Assembly (NCBI RefSeq): GCF_039822205.1
Contig: NZ_JBAGBW010000002.1
Location: 1 to 64,000, forward strand
Origin: Thermodesulfobium sp. 4217-1
Lineage (GTDB): Bacteria; Thermodesulfobiota; Thermodesulfobiia; Thermodesulfobiales; Thermodesulfobiaceae
DNA: 64,000 bases
Direction of reading: 5' to 3'
Positions within the stretch are counted from its first letter, which is position 1. Each line of letters starts with the position of its first letter. Below are positions 1 to 8,976 of the stretch, piece after piece. A model generated the notes under the pieces. The model was not told the origin of the DNA and searched no databases. It saw only the letters and a program-made list of their open reading frames with translations. Position numbers and translations under genes: made by a program.

Positions 1-224
1 GATAAAAAGATGTCAAATAGGAAAATGCTTAATATATTGGTTGATTTTATCTTAGCAAAAATATATAGCAAAATTGGGGGCACTCTAAACATCTGCAATA
101 TTTTATTTTATTGGCTTAATTTTGGTTATTTATGATCTCTATGAAGGTGAAATGCATTTATAAATTGTCTGACAATATTTAAAAGTTACTTATTTAAGCT
201 AATATTTTATTATGTCAGAAATGC
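1..224. other. upstream region of the Calvin-cycle operon
   Basis: AT-rich non-coding DNA with no convincing ORF. Its one clear element is the perfect palindrome ATTGTC-T-GACAAT at 164-176; the same half-site (TGTCAGA) recurs at 213-219 and again around the promoter. I see nothing else that can be named here. Confidence 0.6.
164..176. promoter_or_regulatory. upstream operator-like palindrome
   Basis: ATTGTC T GACAAT is a perfect 13-bp palindrome about 50 bp upstream of the -35 box. It fits the published FadR-subfamily GntR operator pattern NyGTM-N(0-1)-KACrN. The regulator itself is not in the window, so the family assignment is inference. Confidence 0.5.
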
Positions 225-251
225 TTGACAAGTCTGACAATTAATTATAAT
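225..251 (+). promoter_or_regulatory. promoter of the Calvin-cycle operon
   Basis: A perfect -35 TTGACA (225-230) is followed by TATAAT (246-251, 15-bp spacer) or TAATAT (248-253, 17-bp spacer). The promoter sits inside operator-like repeats, so its activity is probably controlled by a DNA-binding regulator. Confidence 0.65.
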
Positions 252-261
252 ATTGTCAGAC
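232..261. promoter_or_regulatory. operator-like inverted repeat over the -10 box
   Basis: GTCTGACAAT (232-241) and ATTGTCAGAC (252-261) form a perfect 10-bp inverted repeat that brackets the TATAAT box. The arms share the TTGTC/GACAA core with the 164-176 palindrome. A protein bound here would block RNA polymerase, so repression is the simplest reading. As RNA it would lie upstream of or at the transcription start, so an RNA role is less likely. Confidence 0.5.
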
Positions 262-284
262 ATACTTATAAAAGGAGGTTGACA

Positions 285-413
285 ATGACAGACGAGATTG
301 ATTTTGGCTTCTTTAATTTAGGGGCGTTTTTATTCTGTGGGTCTAATCTCAGGCTATATGACATTGTCGGCCTGGATTTCACTCCTAAAAAATTTTTGGA
401 GGTGAGAGTGTAA
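285..413 (+). CDS. 42-aa small protein ahead of transaldolase
   Basis: The ATG at 285 has a strong ribosome binding site (AAAGGAGG, 271-278). The ORF ends in TAATG, so its stop overlaps the transaldolase start by one base, which is typical of translational coupling. The peptide is rich in Phe and Leu, begins [10 protein letters not shown] and contains one Cys. It has no clear membrane helix or signal peptide, and I recognise no family. It is the first cistron of the Calvin operon, so it could be a small regulator or merely a coupling leader. Function unknown. Confidence 0.55.
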   Translation: MTDEIDFGFFNLGAFLFCGSNLRLYDIVGLDFTPKKFLEVRV

Positions 414-1066
414 TGCAAATTTTTTTAGATACTGCGAAAATTGACGAAATTAGAAAGTTGGCTCCCACTGGTGTGGTAGACGGCGTAACCACAAATCCAT
501 CACTTCTTGCAAAGGCTGGCTGCAAGGACATCAATGGAGTCATAAAGGAGATCTGCTCGCTGGTCAAGGAGCCTGTCAGCGTGGAGGTTATAGGAACCGA
601 ATCAGATCAGATGATAAAAGAGGCAAGGGAGTATTCATCCTGGAAGCTAAATACTGCTGTAAAGATCCCAATGACAGAAGAGGGCCTGAAGGCCGTGAGC
701 GTTTTGTCAAAGGAGGGCATTAAGACGAACGTTACACTTGTATTCTCTGCCAGTCAGGGGCTCCTTGCGGCTAAGGCTGGGGCTACCTTCGTGAGCCCCT
801 TTGTGGGAAGGTTAGACGACATATCTCAAGACGGCATGGCAGTTGTAAGAGACTTGGCGCACATATTCAAGATATATGGAATAACTACCAGGATTATTGC
901 AGCAAGTATAAGGCATCCTATTCATGTAATAGAGTCTGCAAAAGCAGGCTCTCATATAGCTACTGTCCCCACAAAGGTTCTGGAGGCAATGTTCAGGCAT
1001 CCGTTGACCGACATTGGCATTGAGAAATTTCTAAGCGATTGGAAAGGGCTTCAGGAGTCAAAATAG
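413..1066 (+). CDS. tal: transaldolase (short FSA/TalC-like family)
   Basis: This 217-aa protein has the length and fold signatures of the short transaldolase/fructose-6-phosphate aldolase family: DTAK near residue 6, TTNPSL around 26-31, and the Schiff-base lysine K84 in AVKIP. Two positions separate the activities. Here E58 and F130 (in SPFVGR) match true transaldolases, where E. coli FSA has Gln59 and Tyr131. I therefore infer real transaldolase activity, moving dihydroxyacetone between sugar phosphates. The gene directly precedes RuBisCO, which fits a regenerative role in the Calvin cycle. A ribosome binding site (GGAGGTGAG) precedes the ATG. Confidence 0.9.
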   Translation: MQIFLDTAKIDEIRKLAPTGVVDGVTTNPSLLAKAGCKDINGVIKEICSLVKEPVSVEVIGTESDQMIKEAREYSSWKLNTAVKIPMTEEGLKAVSVLSKEGIKTNVTLVFSASQGLLAAKAGATFVSPFVGRLDDISQDGMAVVRDLAHIFKIYGITTRIIAASIRHPIHVIESAKAGSHIATVPTKVLEAMFRHPLTDIGIEKFLSDWKGLQESK

Positions 1067-1096
1067 TTAGATAAATAAAAATAATGAGGTGAAATA

Positions 1097-2374
1097 ATGA
1101 ATATAAAATATACGAATTTTTTGGATTTAAGCTATACCCCTAAGAAAAGCGACGTATTGGCGGCCTTTTATGTGGAGCCTGCTGCGGGAACGGATATAAA
1201 AGAGGCGGCCGGAGCCGTGGCATCTGAGTCATCTATAGGCACCTGGACAGATCTTGCCACTATGAAACAGAGCATCTGGGACGAGCTAAGGGCAAGGGTA
1301 TATTCAATAGAGGGCAATGTAGCAAGGATAGCCTATCCAGAGGTTCTCTTCGAGGCTGGAAATATCCCGCAATTCTTGAGTAGCGTTGCAGGGAATGTAT
1401 TTGGAATGAGGGCGGTAGAGAATCTGAGGCTATTAGACATTGTTCTTACCCAAAAATTTTTAGATGACTTAAAGGGACCTGCCTTTGGAGTAGATGGCGT
1501 AAGAGGCGCATTAGGTGTAATGGATAGGCCATTAGTAGGCACAATTGTCAAGCCAAAGCTTGGCTTAGATCCCAGAGAACAGGCAAATGTAGTGTATGAA
1601 TCGCTCGTTGGAGGCCTGGATCTGGTAAAAGACGATGAGAACCTGACCCATCAAGACTTTTCTAACTTTGACGAGAGGGTAAGGTATTCTCTTGATGCGG
1701 TTAGGCGCGCTGAAGAGGAGACGGGCGAAAAGAAGGCGTATCTGCCAAACGTTACAGCTCCCACTGAGGAGATGCTTAGAAGGACGGCTCTTGTGAAGAA
1801 AGAGGGCGGAAAGTATGCGATGGTAGATGTGGTGACCACAGGTTTTGCAGGAGTGCAGAGTCTTAGGGATTCGAACTGTGGGTTGATATTGCACGCTCAC
1901 CGAGCTATGTTTGCAAGTTTTGCAAGAAATAAGAGACATGGAATTCATATGCTGGTTTTATCAAAGCTATTAAGGTTTGCGGGTATGGATCAGCTTCATA
2001 TTGGCACTGTAGTAGGTAAGATGGAAGGAGACAGAGACGACGTACTGGTGTGTCATGAAGCCCTTGGATCTAGTGAAGAGGTGAATGTAAGGACATATCT
2101 GCCACATCAAAATTGGGGTGATATGAAGAGCGTTTTCTCTGTGGCATCGGGAGGCCTTCACCCAGGACATACGGCAGATCTATTTAGGATATTTGGGAAG
2201 AATGCCGTGTTTCAGTATGGCGGCGGGGTTCACGGACACCCTGAGGGAACCAGAATGGGGGCAAGGGCTGTAAGAGATGCAATTGAATGCGTGGTAAAAG
2301 GCAGGTCTCTAAAGGAAGGTGCCAGAAGCAGCAAGGCTCTTGAGGTAGCACTGACAAAGTGGGGAGGTGCTTAA
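1097..2374 (+). CDS. rbcL: RuBisCO large subunit, form III
   Basis: 425 aa, shorter than form I and lacking a small-subunit gene nearby, as in form III (archaeal-type) enzymes. All catalytic positions are visible: K152 (KPK), the carbamylated lysine K178 with D180 and E181 (KDDEN), H268-R269 (HAHRAMF), loop-6 K308 (GKMEG) and the phosphate-binding S351-G352-G353 (SGGLHPG). It should therefore carboxylate ribulose bisphosphate. Phosphoribulokinase lies immediately downstream, so this form III enzyme serves CO2 fixation rather than AMP salvage. The ATG at 1097 follows TGAGGTG. Confidence 0.95.
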   Translation: MNIKYTNFLDLSYTPKKSDVLAAFYVEPAAGTDIKEAAGAVASESSIGTWTDLATMKQSIWDELRARVYSIEGNVARIAYPEVLFEAGNIPQFLSSVAGNVFGMRAVENLRLLDIVLTQKFLDDLKGPAFGVDGVRGALGVMDRPLVGTIVKPKLGLDPREQANVVYESLVGGLDLVKDDENLTHQDFSNFDERVRYSLDAVRRAEEETGEKKAYLPNVTAPTEEMLRRTALVKKEGGKYAMVDVVTTGFAGVQSLRDSNCGLILHAHRAMFASFARNKRHGIHMLVLSKLLRFAGMDQLHIGTVVGKMEGDRDDVLVCHEALGSSEEVNVRTYLPHQNWGDMKSVFSVASGGLHPGHTADLFRIFGKNAVFQYGGGVHGHPEGTRMGARAVRDAIECVVKGRSLKEGARSSKALEVALTKWGGA

Positions 2375-2375
2375 G

Positions 2376-3272
2376 GTGAGTGTGGATCCTGTCTTTATTG
2401 GGATAGCTGGAGATAGCGGCGCTGGAAAGAGCACCTTTGTGAGGGATATCGCTGCTCTTCTGGGAAGAGACAAGGTAAGAACCGTTTCTTTTGATGACTA
2501 TCACTCTCTGGATAGGGTCGAGAGAAAGGCTGTGGGGATTACTCCTCTTCATCCAAGGGCAAATAATCTGGGCCTTGCAATCGAGCATCTATTTTTACTA
2601 AAGCAGGGTAAAAAGGTCTTAAAGCCTGTATACGATCACTCTACTGGCAGTTTTGGCGACCCTGAATGGGTGGTTCCAATGCCTTACATAATATGCGAGG
2701 GTTTGCATCCATTTTTCTTCAAATCTCTGGCAGAGCTTTATGATATGAAGGTTTTCTATGACACCGACCTTGAGTTGAAATTTAACTGGAAGGTAAAAAG
2801 AGACACAGCAGAGAGGGGATATTCGGTAGAACAGGTTGCAAAGGAGATTAGACTCAGACAAAGAGATATCAGAAATTTTGTAGAGCCTCAGTGTGCGCTT
2901 GCAGATATAATAATCAAATTAAAGATTTCAAAAAATAGCTCTTCTGCAATTGGAGTTGACTGGAAAGAGCCAGTCGACGACCCATGGATAAAAAGATACC
3001 TGAAATCATGTAATTTTGATAATTGGCAGTGTTTCACTGAATGGTATGCGGGCAGAAAGATGAACGTTTTTGGGATATACAGCGACTTGATTCAGGATCA
3101 GCTAAAAGACATGGGATCTATATTCTCCATACGCCAGGACGTTTTATCCAAGGTTAAAGAGAAAGAGGTAGTGCCTTATAGGACTATGCTGGTCTTGTTC
3201 GCTGCCAGAATAAAACAGATCAGAGCATCTAAAGACAAAAATAGCGAGGTGGTGTTCCAAGATGCCGTTTAG
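2376..3272 (+). CDS. prk: phosphoribulokinase
   Basis: It phosphorylates ribulose 5-phosphate to the RuBisCO substrate. The Walker A motif GDSGAGKS lies near residues 12-19, followed by a DDYH motif and the EGLHP segment of class II (plant/cyanobacterial-like) enzymes. The P-loop has Ala where the redox-regulated plant enzyme has Cys16, so thioredoxin control of that type is not expected. A longer frame opens at GTG 2367, inside the RuBisCO gene, but the ribosome binding site GGGGAGG (2361-2367) fits GTG 2376 with 8-base spacing. Its 3' end overlaps the transketolase start at 3262. Confidence 0.92.
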   Translation: MSVDPVFIGIAGDSGAGKSTFVRDIAALLGRDKVRTVSFDDYHSLDRVERKAVGITPLHPRANNLGLAIEHLFLLKQGKKVLKPVYDHSTGSFGDPEWVVPMPYIICEGLHPFFFKSLAELYDMKVFYDTDLELKFNWKVKRDTAERGYSVEQVAKEIRLRQRDIRNFVEPQCALADIIIKLKISKNSSSAIGVDWKEPVDDPWIKRYLKSCNFDNWQCFTEWYAGRKMNVFGIYSDLIQDQLKDMGSIFSIRQDVLSKVKEKEVVPYRTMLVLFAARIKQIRASKDKNSEVVFQDAV

Positions 3273-4143
3273 CAGGATCGTGTATAAGCCAGAATACGAT
3301 GAGCTTGAGAAAAAAGCCTTGATTATCAGAAAGAATATAGTAAAGATGATAGCCAAAGCTCAATCTGGACATCCTGGAGGCTCACTTTCCTGCGTGGATA
3401 TCCTGACATCTCTATACTTCAGGATATTGAGAATCAGCCCAAAGCATCCCAAGGACCCCGAGAGGGATAGATTCATCCTATCAAAAGGCCATGCCGCCCC
3501 AGCCTTGTACGCCACCCTTGCCGAGACTGGATTTATCCCGTACGAATGGCTTGACGATCTTAGAAAGATTGGATCCCCCCTGCAAGGCCACCCTGATATG
3601 AAAAAGGTGCCAGGAGTCGAGATGTCGACAGGATCTTTGGGACAAGGCCTGAGCGTGGGCGTAGGGATGGCTCTTTCTGCAAAGATTCTGGAAAGCGGCT
3701 ATAGGGTATTTGTTCTTCTTGGAGACGGAGAGTGTCAGGAAGGGCAGGTGTGGGAGGCCGCTATGTCGGCCTCTCATTACAAACTTACAAACATTGTGGC
3801 TATTATCGATAGAAATGGTTTACAGATTGATGGCTGCACAGAGGACGTTATGGGGGTCTCACCCCTGGGGGCGAAGTGGAAGGCTTTTGGGTGGACTGTA
3901 ATAGAGGTGGACGGTCATGACTTTCTTGAGCTAATACCCGCTCTTGAGGCTATATCGTATACATCCAAGCCCACTGCGATAATTGCCAATACGGTAAAGG
4001 GTAAGGGTGTATGTTTTATGGAAAACAATGTGGATTGGCACGGAAAGGCTCCAAAGCCCGATCAATTAGAAGAGGCTCTGAAAGGTTTTGAAGGAGTTGA
4101 ATTTGTGGAATCTGATGAGGTTGAGGTAGATTCCAGCAATTAA
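3262..4143 (+). CDS. tkt: transketolase, N-terminal subunit
   Basis: 293 aa covering the thiamine-diphosphate-binding half of transketolase. Motifs include SGHPGG near residue 37, KGHAAPALY, and the ThDP motif beginning GDGECQEG with a downstream Asn (IDRNGLQ). The enzyme is split into two genes, as in many archaea and thermophilic bacteria, and needs the product of the next gene. Together they move two-carbon units in Calvin-cycle regeneration. The ATG lies 11 bp inside prk, suggesting coupled translation. Confidence 0.93.
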   Translation: MPFSRIVYKPEYDELEKKALIIRKNIVKMIAKAQSGHPGGSLSCVDILTSLYFRILRISPKHPKDPERDRFILSKGHAAPALYATLAETGFIPYEWLDDLRKIGSPLQGHPDMKKVPGVEMSTGSLGQGLSVGVGMALSAKILESGYRVFVLLGDGECQEGQVWEAAMSASHYKLTNIVAIIDRNGLQIDGCTEDVMGVSPLGAKWKAFGWTVIEVDGHDFLELIPALEAISYTSKPTAIIANTVKGKGVCFMENNVDWHGKAPKPDQLEEALKGFEGVEFVESDEVEVDSSN

Positions 4144-4173
4144 GAAGAAAATAAAGGAAAGGAGCTGTTCTGT

Positions 4174-5226
4174 GTGACCATTATATCTGATAGGGAGATT
4201 GCTACAAGAGAGGCATATGGAAGAGCGCTGGTAGAGCTTGGCAGGCAAAACAACAACGTAGTGGTTCTGGACGCTGATCTTGCCAAGTCTACTCAAACAA
4301 TAAGATTTGCAAAAGAATTTCCAGATAGATTTTTCGATGTTGGTATTGCAGAGGCAAATATGATAGGCGTGAGCGCTGGATTGGCGGCTTGCGGGATGGT
4401 GGTTTTTTGTTCATCTTTTGCAATATTTGCTACCCAAAGGGTGCTAAATCAAATCTTTCAATCGATAGCATATACGAATCTTAATGTAAAGATTGCTGCA
4501 AGCCATGCAGGGATTACGGTGGGCGAGGACGGAGCTACCCATCAGTCAATCGATGACATATCAATAATAAGGTCTGTTCCAAATATGACAATTATTGTCC
4601 CCGCTGATGCTCATGAAGCTTATGAGGCTACCTTTGCAGCCGCGAACTTCGAGGGTCCTGTATATCTAAGGCTTAGCAGGATGGCTACTCCAGTAGTCAC
4701 TCCTCCAGGCAAGCCCTTTGAGATTGGAAAGGCTATTACTCTTCGAGAGGGAAAAGATATTACCATAGCTGCTTGCGGAATAATGGTTTATGAGGCGCTT
4801 GGAGCTGCTGAGAAGCTTTCTGGCTTAGGCGTGGAAGCAGAGGTAATAAATTTTAATACCATTAAACCATTTGACAGAGAAACTCTTGTGGAGTCTTTGA
4901 TCAAAACAAGAGCTGCATTGAGCGTTGAAGAGCACAGCATAATAGGCGGACTGGGGAGTGCGGTCGCTGAGTGCATTTGTGAAGAATTTCCTGTAGCTAT
5001 GTCAAGGATGGGCATAAGGGATCAGTTCGGCCAGTCAGGCAAGCCTGCGGATCTTCTAAGGCAATACCAGCTTACATCAGAGGATATAGCAAAAGAAGCG
5101 CTGAGGCTTTTAGAGACGAGGAGAAAGGCAAACGAGATTTACGAGATATCAGCATCAACTAAGAGTGACTTTGGAGCCTTAGAATCAGAAGTTGATGGAG
5201 GGATGTCAGATGAGAATAGCAATTAA
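4174..5226 (+). CDS. tkt: transketolase, C-terminal subunit
   Basis: 350 aa with the pyrimidine-binding and C-terminal domains of transketolase. The catalytic Glu sits in the DVGIAEANM region, followed by the HAGITVGEDGATHQ substrate-binding segment. It pairs with the preceding subunit to form one functional enzyme. The start is GTG 4174 with GGAAAGGAG about nine bases upstream. The end reads past the start of gap by 17 bases, consistent with one transcript. The last 30 or so residues look like a loose, acidic tail. Confidence 0.93.
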   Translation: MTIISDREIATREAYGRALVELGRQNNNVVVLDADLAKSTQTIRFAKEFPDRFFDVGIAEANMIGVSAGLAACGMVVFCSSFAIFATQRVLNQIFQSIAYTNLNVKIAASHAGITVGEDGATHQSIDDISIIRSVPNMTIIVPADAHEAYEATFAAANFEGPVYLRLSRMATPVVTPPGKPFEIGKAITLREGKDITIAACGIMVYEALGAAEKLSGLGVEAEVINFNTIKPFDRETLVESLIKTRAALSVEEHSIIGGLGSAVAECICEEFPVAMSRMGIRDQFGQSGKPADLLRQYQLTSEDIAKEALRLLETRRKANEIYEISASTKSDFGALESEVDGGMSDENSN

Positions 5227-6226
5227 CGGTTTTGGAAGAATTGGACGTTTGGTTACCAGAATTGCAAGCGATGAGAGAGATATTGACGTAGTGGCGATAA
5301 ACAGTTCGAAAAATACCGCTATGTTGGCCAATTTATTAAAGCATGACTCTGTATATAGATCTTTTGACAAGGAAGTAGCTTATGATAGCGAGTCTCTGTA
5401 TATAAACAACAAGAGAATTCTCATTTTTGAAGAAAGAGCTGACATTACCAGACTCCCCTGGAAAGATCTGGGGATTGAGGCGGTAGTAGAGTCGACCGGT
5501 AAATTTACTAAAAGAGATGATGCGTACAAGCACGTTGTTGCAGGATGCAAAAAGGTACTTATTAGTGCTCCAAGCAAAGATGCAGAAGTTATGGTGGTAT
5601 ACGGGGTAAATCATAAAGATATATCCCCTTCTCACGAGGTCATTTCGGCAGCGTCTTGCACGACCAATTGCCTGGCGCCTGTTTGTAAAGTTTTAAACGA
5701 TGAGTTTGGAATTGAAAAGGGGACAATGACTACAGTTCACGCGTACACGTCCGATCAAAGGCTGTTGGACGGCACGCACAAAAAAGATCCAAGAAGGGCA
5801 AGGGCTGCTGCTATAAATATGATTCCCACTTCTACAGGAGCTGCAAGGGCTATTGGAAAGATATTTCCAGAGCTTGAAGGCCAGTTGGACGGCATATCCC
5901 TGAGAGTGCCTGTTCCGACGGCTTCCATAATAGATCTATCTGTGAATCTTAGAAATAGTCCTGAGATCTCAGACATAAAAGAAGCCTTCAAAAGTTATTC
6001 CGAAGGCTCAATGAGAGGCATTTTGCATTATTCAGAAGAGCCCTTGGTTTCAAGCGATATTATAGGCAGCAGATATTCTTCTATTGTAGACGGACAATTG
6101 ATATCAAAAATTCAAGATATTTACAAGATATTTTCCTGGTATGACAATGAATTTGGCTATGCCAGCAGAATTGTCGACCTGACAAAGTTTATATCGGGAG
6201 GGTGTGATCCATGTGACAGGGTTTGA
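5210..6226 (+). CDS. gap: glyceraldehyde-3-phosphate dehydrogenase
   Basis: 338 aa. The N-terminal NAD(P) fold starts RIAINGFGRIGR, and the catalytic Cys is C150 in SCTTNC. After the second strand the sequence is INSS (31-33) instead of the IND of glycolytic, NAD-specific enzymes. Loss of that Asp is typical of anabolic NADP-using GAPDH such as Bacillus GapB. I infer a reductive role in the Calvin cycle, preferring NADPH. The ATG at 5210 is chosen for GGAGGG six bases upstream; an earlier in-frame TTG at 5192 has no such site. It overlaps pgk. Confidence 0.93.
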   Translation: MRIAINGFGRIGRLVTRIASDERDIDVVAINSSKNTAMLANLLKHDSVYRSFDKEVAYDSESLYINNKRILIFEERADITRLPWKDLGIEAVVESTGKFTKRDDAYKHVVAGCKKVLISAPSKDAEVMVVYGVNHKDISPSHEVISAASCTTNCLAPVCKVLNDEFGIEKGTMTTVHAYTSDQRLLDGTHKKDPRRARAAAINMIPTSTGAARAIGKIFPELEGQLDGISLRVPVPTASIIDLSVNLRNSPEISDIKEAFKSYSEGSMRGILHYSEEPLVSSDIIGSRYSSIVDGQLISKIQDIYKIFSWYDNEFGYASRIVDLTKFISGGCDPCDRV

Positions 6227-7418
6227 CAGGGCATCTTTGCTTGATTATCCAATATACGGACTTCAGGGAAAAAGAGTTTTTGTGAGAGCAGATCTAAACG
6301 ATCCTGCCGACTCAGATGGTAACCTGACTGGAGATATGAGGCTGAGGGCAGTAGCACCCACACTGGCGTATCTATGCGCTGCAAAGGCGAAGGTGATTCT
6401 GGCCTCTCACTTTGGGAGACCAAAGAATAAAGAATCCAATTTTTCTTTAAAGGGAGTAAGAAAAAAGCTCTCTGGAATGCTGAACATTAATATAAACTTT
6501 ATTGCTGAGTGTGCGGGGGGAGAGTTAGAGAACTTTATTTCAAATGACTTAAAAGATGGCGAGATTTTGCTAATGGAAAACCTTCGATTTTGTCCGGGCG
6601 AGACGAAAAACGATATGCAATATGCGAGATATCTGGCATCGCTATCTGATATATTTGTCCAGGAGGCTTTTGGTGCATGTCATAGGGAGCACGCTTCTAT
6701 AGCATCTGTGCCAAAACTCTTGCCTTCTTTTGCAGGATTTTTACTTGAAAAGGAGGTTACTGCCTTGAGCAAGATTCTGAAAAGTCCAGAAAGACCATTC
6801 CTCCTGATTTTAGGGGGTAAAAAGGTTTCAGATAAGATAAGGCTTATCAATAATATGATCGAGAAGGTAGACGCTATTTGTATTGGCGGCGGAATGGCTT
6901 TTGCCTTTTTGAGAGCAAATGGATACGATGTGGGCAAATCCTTTGTAGAAGAATCGATTGATGACGTGGCGCGTCAAATACTTTATAAAGCTGGAGAGAT
7001 GGGAAAGAAGATAATTTTGCCAGTAGATGTAATGATGACAAGGGATATAATTAGCGGCAGCGATTGTAGGCTTGTCGATGCTTCAAGAATACCTGCAGAT
7101 TGGTATGGAGTGGACATTGGACCTAAAACTCTGGAAATTTTCAAAGAGGAGATATTGAAGGCAAAGACTATCTTGTGGAATGGCCCAATGGGAGTTTTTG
7201 AGATCCCTGAATTCTCGTGGGGTTCAAGGGCACTTGCTTTAGCGGTGGCGCTAAGCGATGCAACAAGCGTTTGTGGTGGCGGTGACACAGCAGACGTTTT
7301 GAGGTTAACGAATATGGTGAATTACTTTTCTCACGTCTCTACTGGTGGCGGAGCAGCCTTGAAATTTCTCGAAGGTGAAAAGCTGCCTGGAATTGACGCC
7401 CTTCCTAAAATAATGTAG
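6213..7418 (+). CDS. pgk: phosphoglycerate kinase
   Basis: About 401 aa, the usual length. The N-terminal substrate site (RADLND, SHFGRP) and C-terminal nucleotide motif (GGGDTADVL, STGGGAAL) are both present. In this operon it phosphorylates 3-phosphoglycerate made by RuBisCO. GTG 6213 gives about ten bases from GGGAGGG (6196-6202); GTG 6204 would be almost on top of that site. The start lies within the end of gap, so the two genes are coupled. Confidence 0.94.
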   Translation: MTGFDRASLLDYPIYGLQGKRVFVRADLNDPADSDGNLTGDMRLRAVAPTLAYLCAAKAKVILASHFGRPKNKESNFSLKGVRKKLSGMLNININFIAECAGGELENFISNDLKDGEILLMENLRFCPGETKNDMQYARYLASLSDIFVQEAFGACHREHASIASVPKLLPSFAGFLLEKEVTALSKILKSPERPFLLILGGKKVSDKIRLINNMIEKVDAICIGGGMAFAFLRANGYDVGKSFVEESIDDVARQILYKAGEMGKKIILPVDVMMTRDIISGSDCRLVDASRIPADWYGVDIGPKTLEIFKEEILKAKTILWNGPMGVFEIPEFSWGSRALALAVALSDATSVCGGGDTADVLRLTNMVNYFSHVSTGGGAALKFLEGEKLPGIDALPKIM

Positions 7419-7467
7419 GGTTTTAACTTGTAAAACATAAAAATAATGTTGGAAGAGGGTTAGAATT

Positions 7468-8439
7468 ATGAAAATAGAAAAGGGAATAGATCTGAGCAGA
7501 TTTATACTTGAGGAAGAGAAAAGATATTCTAAGGCATCAGGGGCTCTATCGCGCATACTTATCTCAATAGAGAATGCGACCAAGATAATATCATCTCATA
7601 TTAGAAAAGCTGGAATTGTGGACGTTCTGGGCAAAGTAGGCAGGATAAACGTTCAGGGTGAAGAGGTCCAAAAATTAGATGAGCTGGCAAACAACTGGCT
7701 GGTGGAACACCTTGCCTCTACTGGCGACTTCTTTGCTGTGGTATCAGAAGAGATGGAAAAGGCCTATTTCCCTGAGAATGGGAAGGATGGAAAATACGTT
7801 ATCAGTCTTGACCCTTTGGACGGGTCATCCAATGTGGACGTGAATATAAGCGTGGGCACGATATTTTCAATTTACAAGAGAATATCTGACGATGACACTT
7901 CATTTCTCCAGGAAGGCAGAAAACAGGTGGCTGCGGGCTACGTAATTTACGGCTCATCAACTATGATGGTATATTCCACAGGGAACGGCGTAAACGGTTT
8001 TACCTTAGATCCTGGTGTGGGCTCATATATTCTGTCTCATCCTGACATAAAGATACCTGTAAAAGGCAAGATATATGCCTTCAACGAGTCAAATTACAAA
8101 AGATGGTCAGACGGCTTAAGAAACTATGTGGACACTGTAAAAGAAAAAGGGTATGCGCAAAGATATGTGGCTACAATGGTAGCAGACGTTCACAGAACTC
8201 TTTTAAAGGGCGGAATATTCGCATATCCAGCGGATAGCACAAATAAAAATGGAAAAATAAGGCTGCTCTATGAAGCCAACCCATTGGGATTTTTGGTGGA
8301 GCAATCGGGCGGCATTGCCAGCAATGGCATCACCAGAATTTTAGATGTGAAGCCAGAGTATCTTCACCAAAGAACGCCTATCTTTATGGGCAGCAAGGCC
8401 GATATGGAAGAATTTCTGGAGATAACTAAAGAAGGGTAA
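7468..8439 (+). CDS. fbp: fructose-1,6-bisphosphatase, class I
   Basis: 323 aa with the class I metal/phosphate motif DPLDGSSN (115-122), SEEME near 93-97, and C-terminal YEANPLGFLVEQSGG. It removes phosphate from fructose 1,6-bisphosphate for ribulose bisphosphate regeneration and gluconeogenesis. No separate sedoheptulose bisphosphatase gene is seen in the cluster. Either this enzyme is bifunctional, or the transaldolase route makes that step unnecessary. The ATG follows GAAGAGGG. Confidence 0.92.
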   Translation: MKIEKGIDLSRFILEEEKRYSKASGALSRILISIENATKIISSHIRKAGIVDVLGKVGRINVQGEEVQKLDELANNWLVEHLASTGDFFAVVSEEMEKAYFPENGKDGKYVISLDPLDGSSNVDVNISVGTIFSIYKRISDDDTSFLQEGRKQVAAGYVIYGSSTMMVYSTGNGVNGFTLDPGVGSYILSHPDIKIPVKGKIYAFNESNYKRWSDGLRNYVDTVKEKGYAQRYVATMVADVHRTLLKGGIFAYPADSTNKNGKIRLLYEANPLGFLVEQSGGIASNGITRILDVKPEYLHQRTPIFMGSKADMEEFLEITKEG

Positions 8440-8516
8440 AAATAAAAAATTGATGTTCTTTATGAAGGGATTTTTGATATTATTTAAGTATATAAATTTT
8501 CTTTAAGGAGATTAAG

Positions 8517-8960
8517 ATGAAGATTTCAATTGCCACAGATCACGGAGCCTTTGATCTGAAGAATGAGATTAAAAGTTATTTTGAATCTATCGGACATGAG
8601 GTGATTGATTTTGGATGTTTTAGCGATGAGAGTGTGGATTATCCGCCAATCATAGCTAAGGCTGCAAGCGCGGTGTCTACCGGAAGGTGTGAGAGGGGGA
8701 TAGTATTGTGCGGTTCTGGAATCGGCGCATCAATTGTCGCAAATAAGATAAATGGCATTAGGTGTGCTCTGGTTTATGCGCCAGAGCTTGCAAGGCTCTC
8801 AAGAGAGCACAACAACGCAAATATGATAGCCCTTGGCGGCAGGTTTACCGATTTCGATGCTGCAAAAGAGCTTGTAGATATATTCTTAAATACCGAGTTT
8901 CAAGGCGGCAGACATCTTAGAAGAGTAGAGCAGATTATGGAATTGGAAAAATTTTTATAA
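8517..8960 (+). CDS. rpiB: ribose-5-phosphate isomerase B
   Basis: 147 aa, typical RpiB length. The N-terminus ATDHGAFDLK and the motif GCFS, the active-site Cys in VLCGSGIG, and the HNNANM segment are all present. It interconverts ribose 5-phosphate and ribulose 5-phosphate. A short 77-bp gap separates it from fbp, and a ribosome binding site (AAGGAG) precedes the ATG. Confidence 0.94.
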   Translation: MKISIATDHGAFDLKNEIKSYFESIGHEVIDFGCFSDESVDYPPIIAKAASAVSTGRCERGIVLCGSGIGASIVANKINGIRCALVYAPELARLSREHNNANMIALGGRFTDFDAAKELVDIFLNTEFQGGRHLRRVEQIMELEKFL

Positions 8961-8976
8961 ATTTTGGAGGCTATGT

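Noticed and set aside
6204-6212. GTG 6204 as pgk start and GTG 2367 as prk start
   Set aside because: Each sits one base from, or inside, its ribosome binding site. The next in-frame starts (6213, 2376) have normal spacing.
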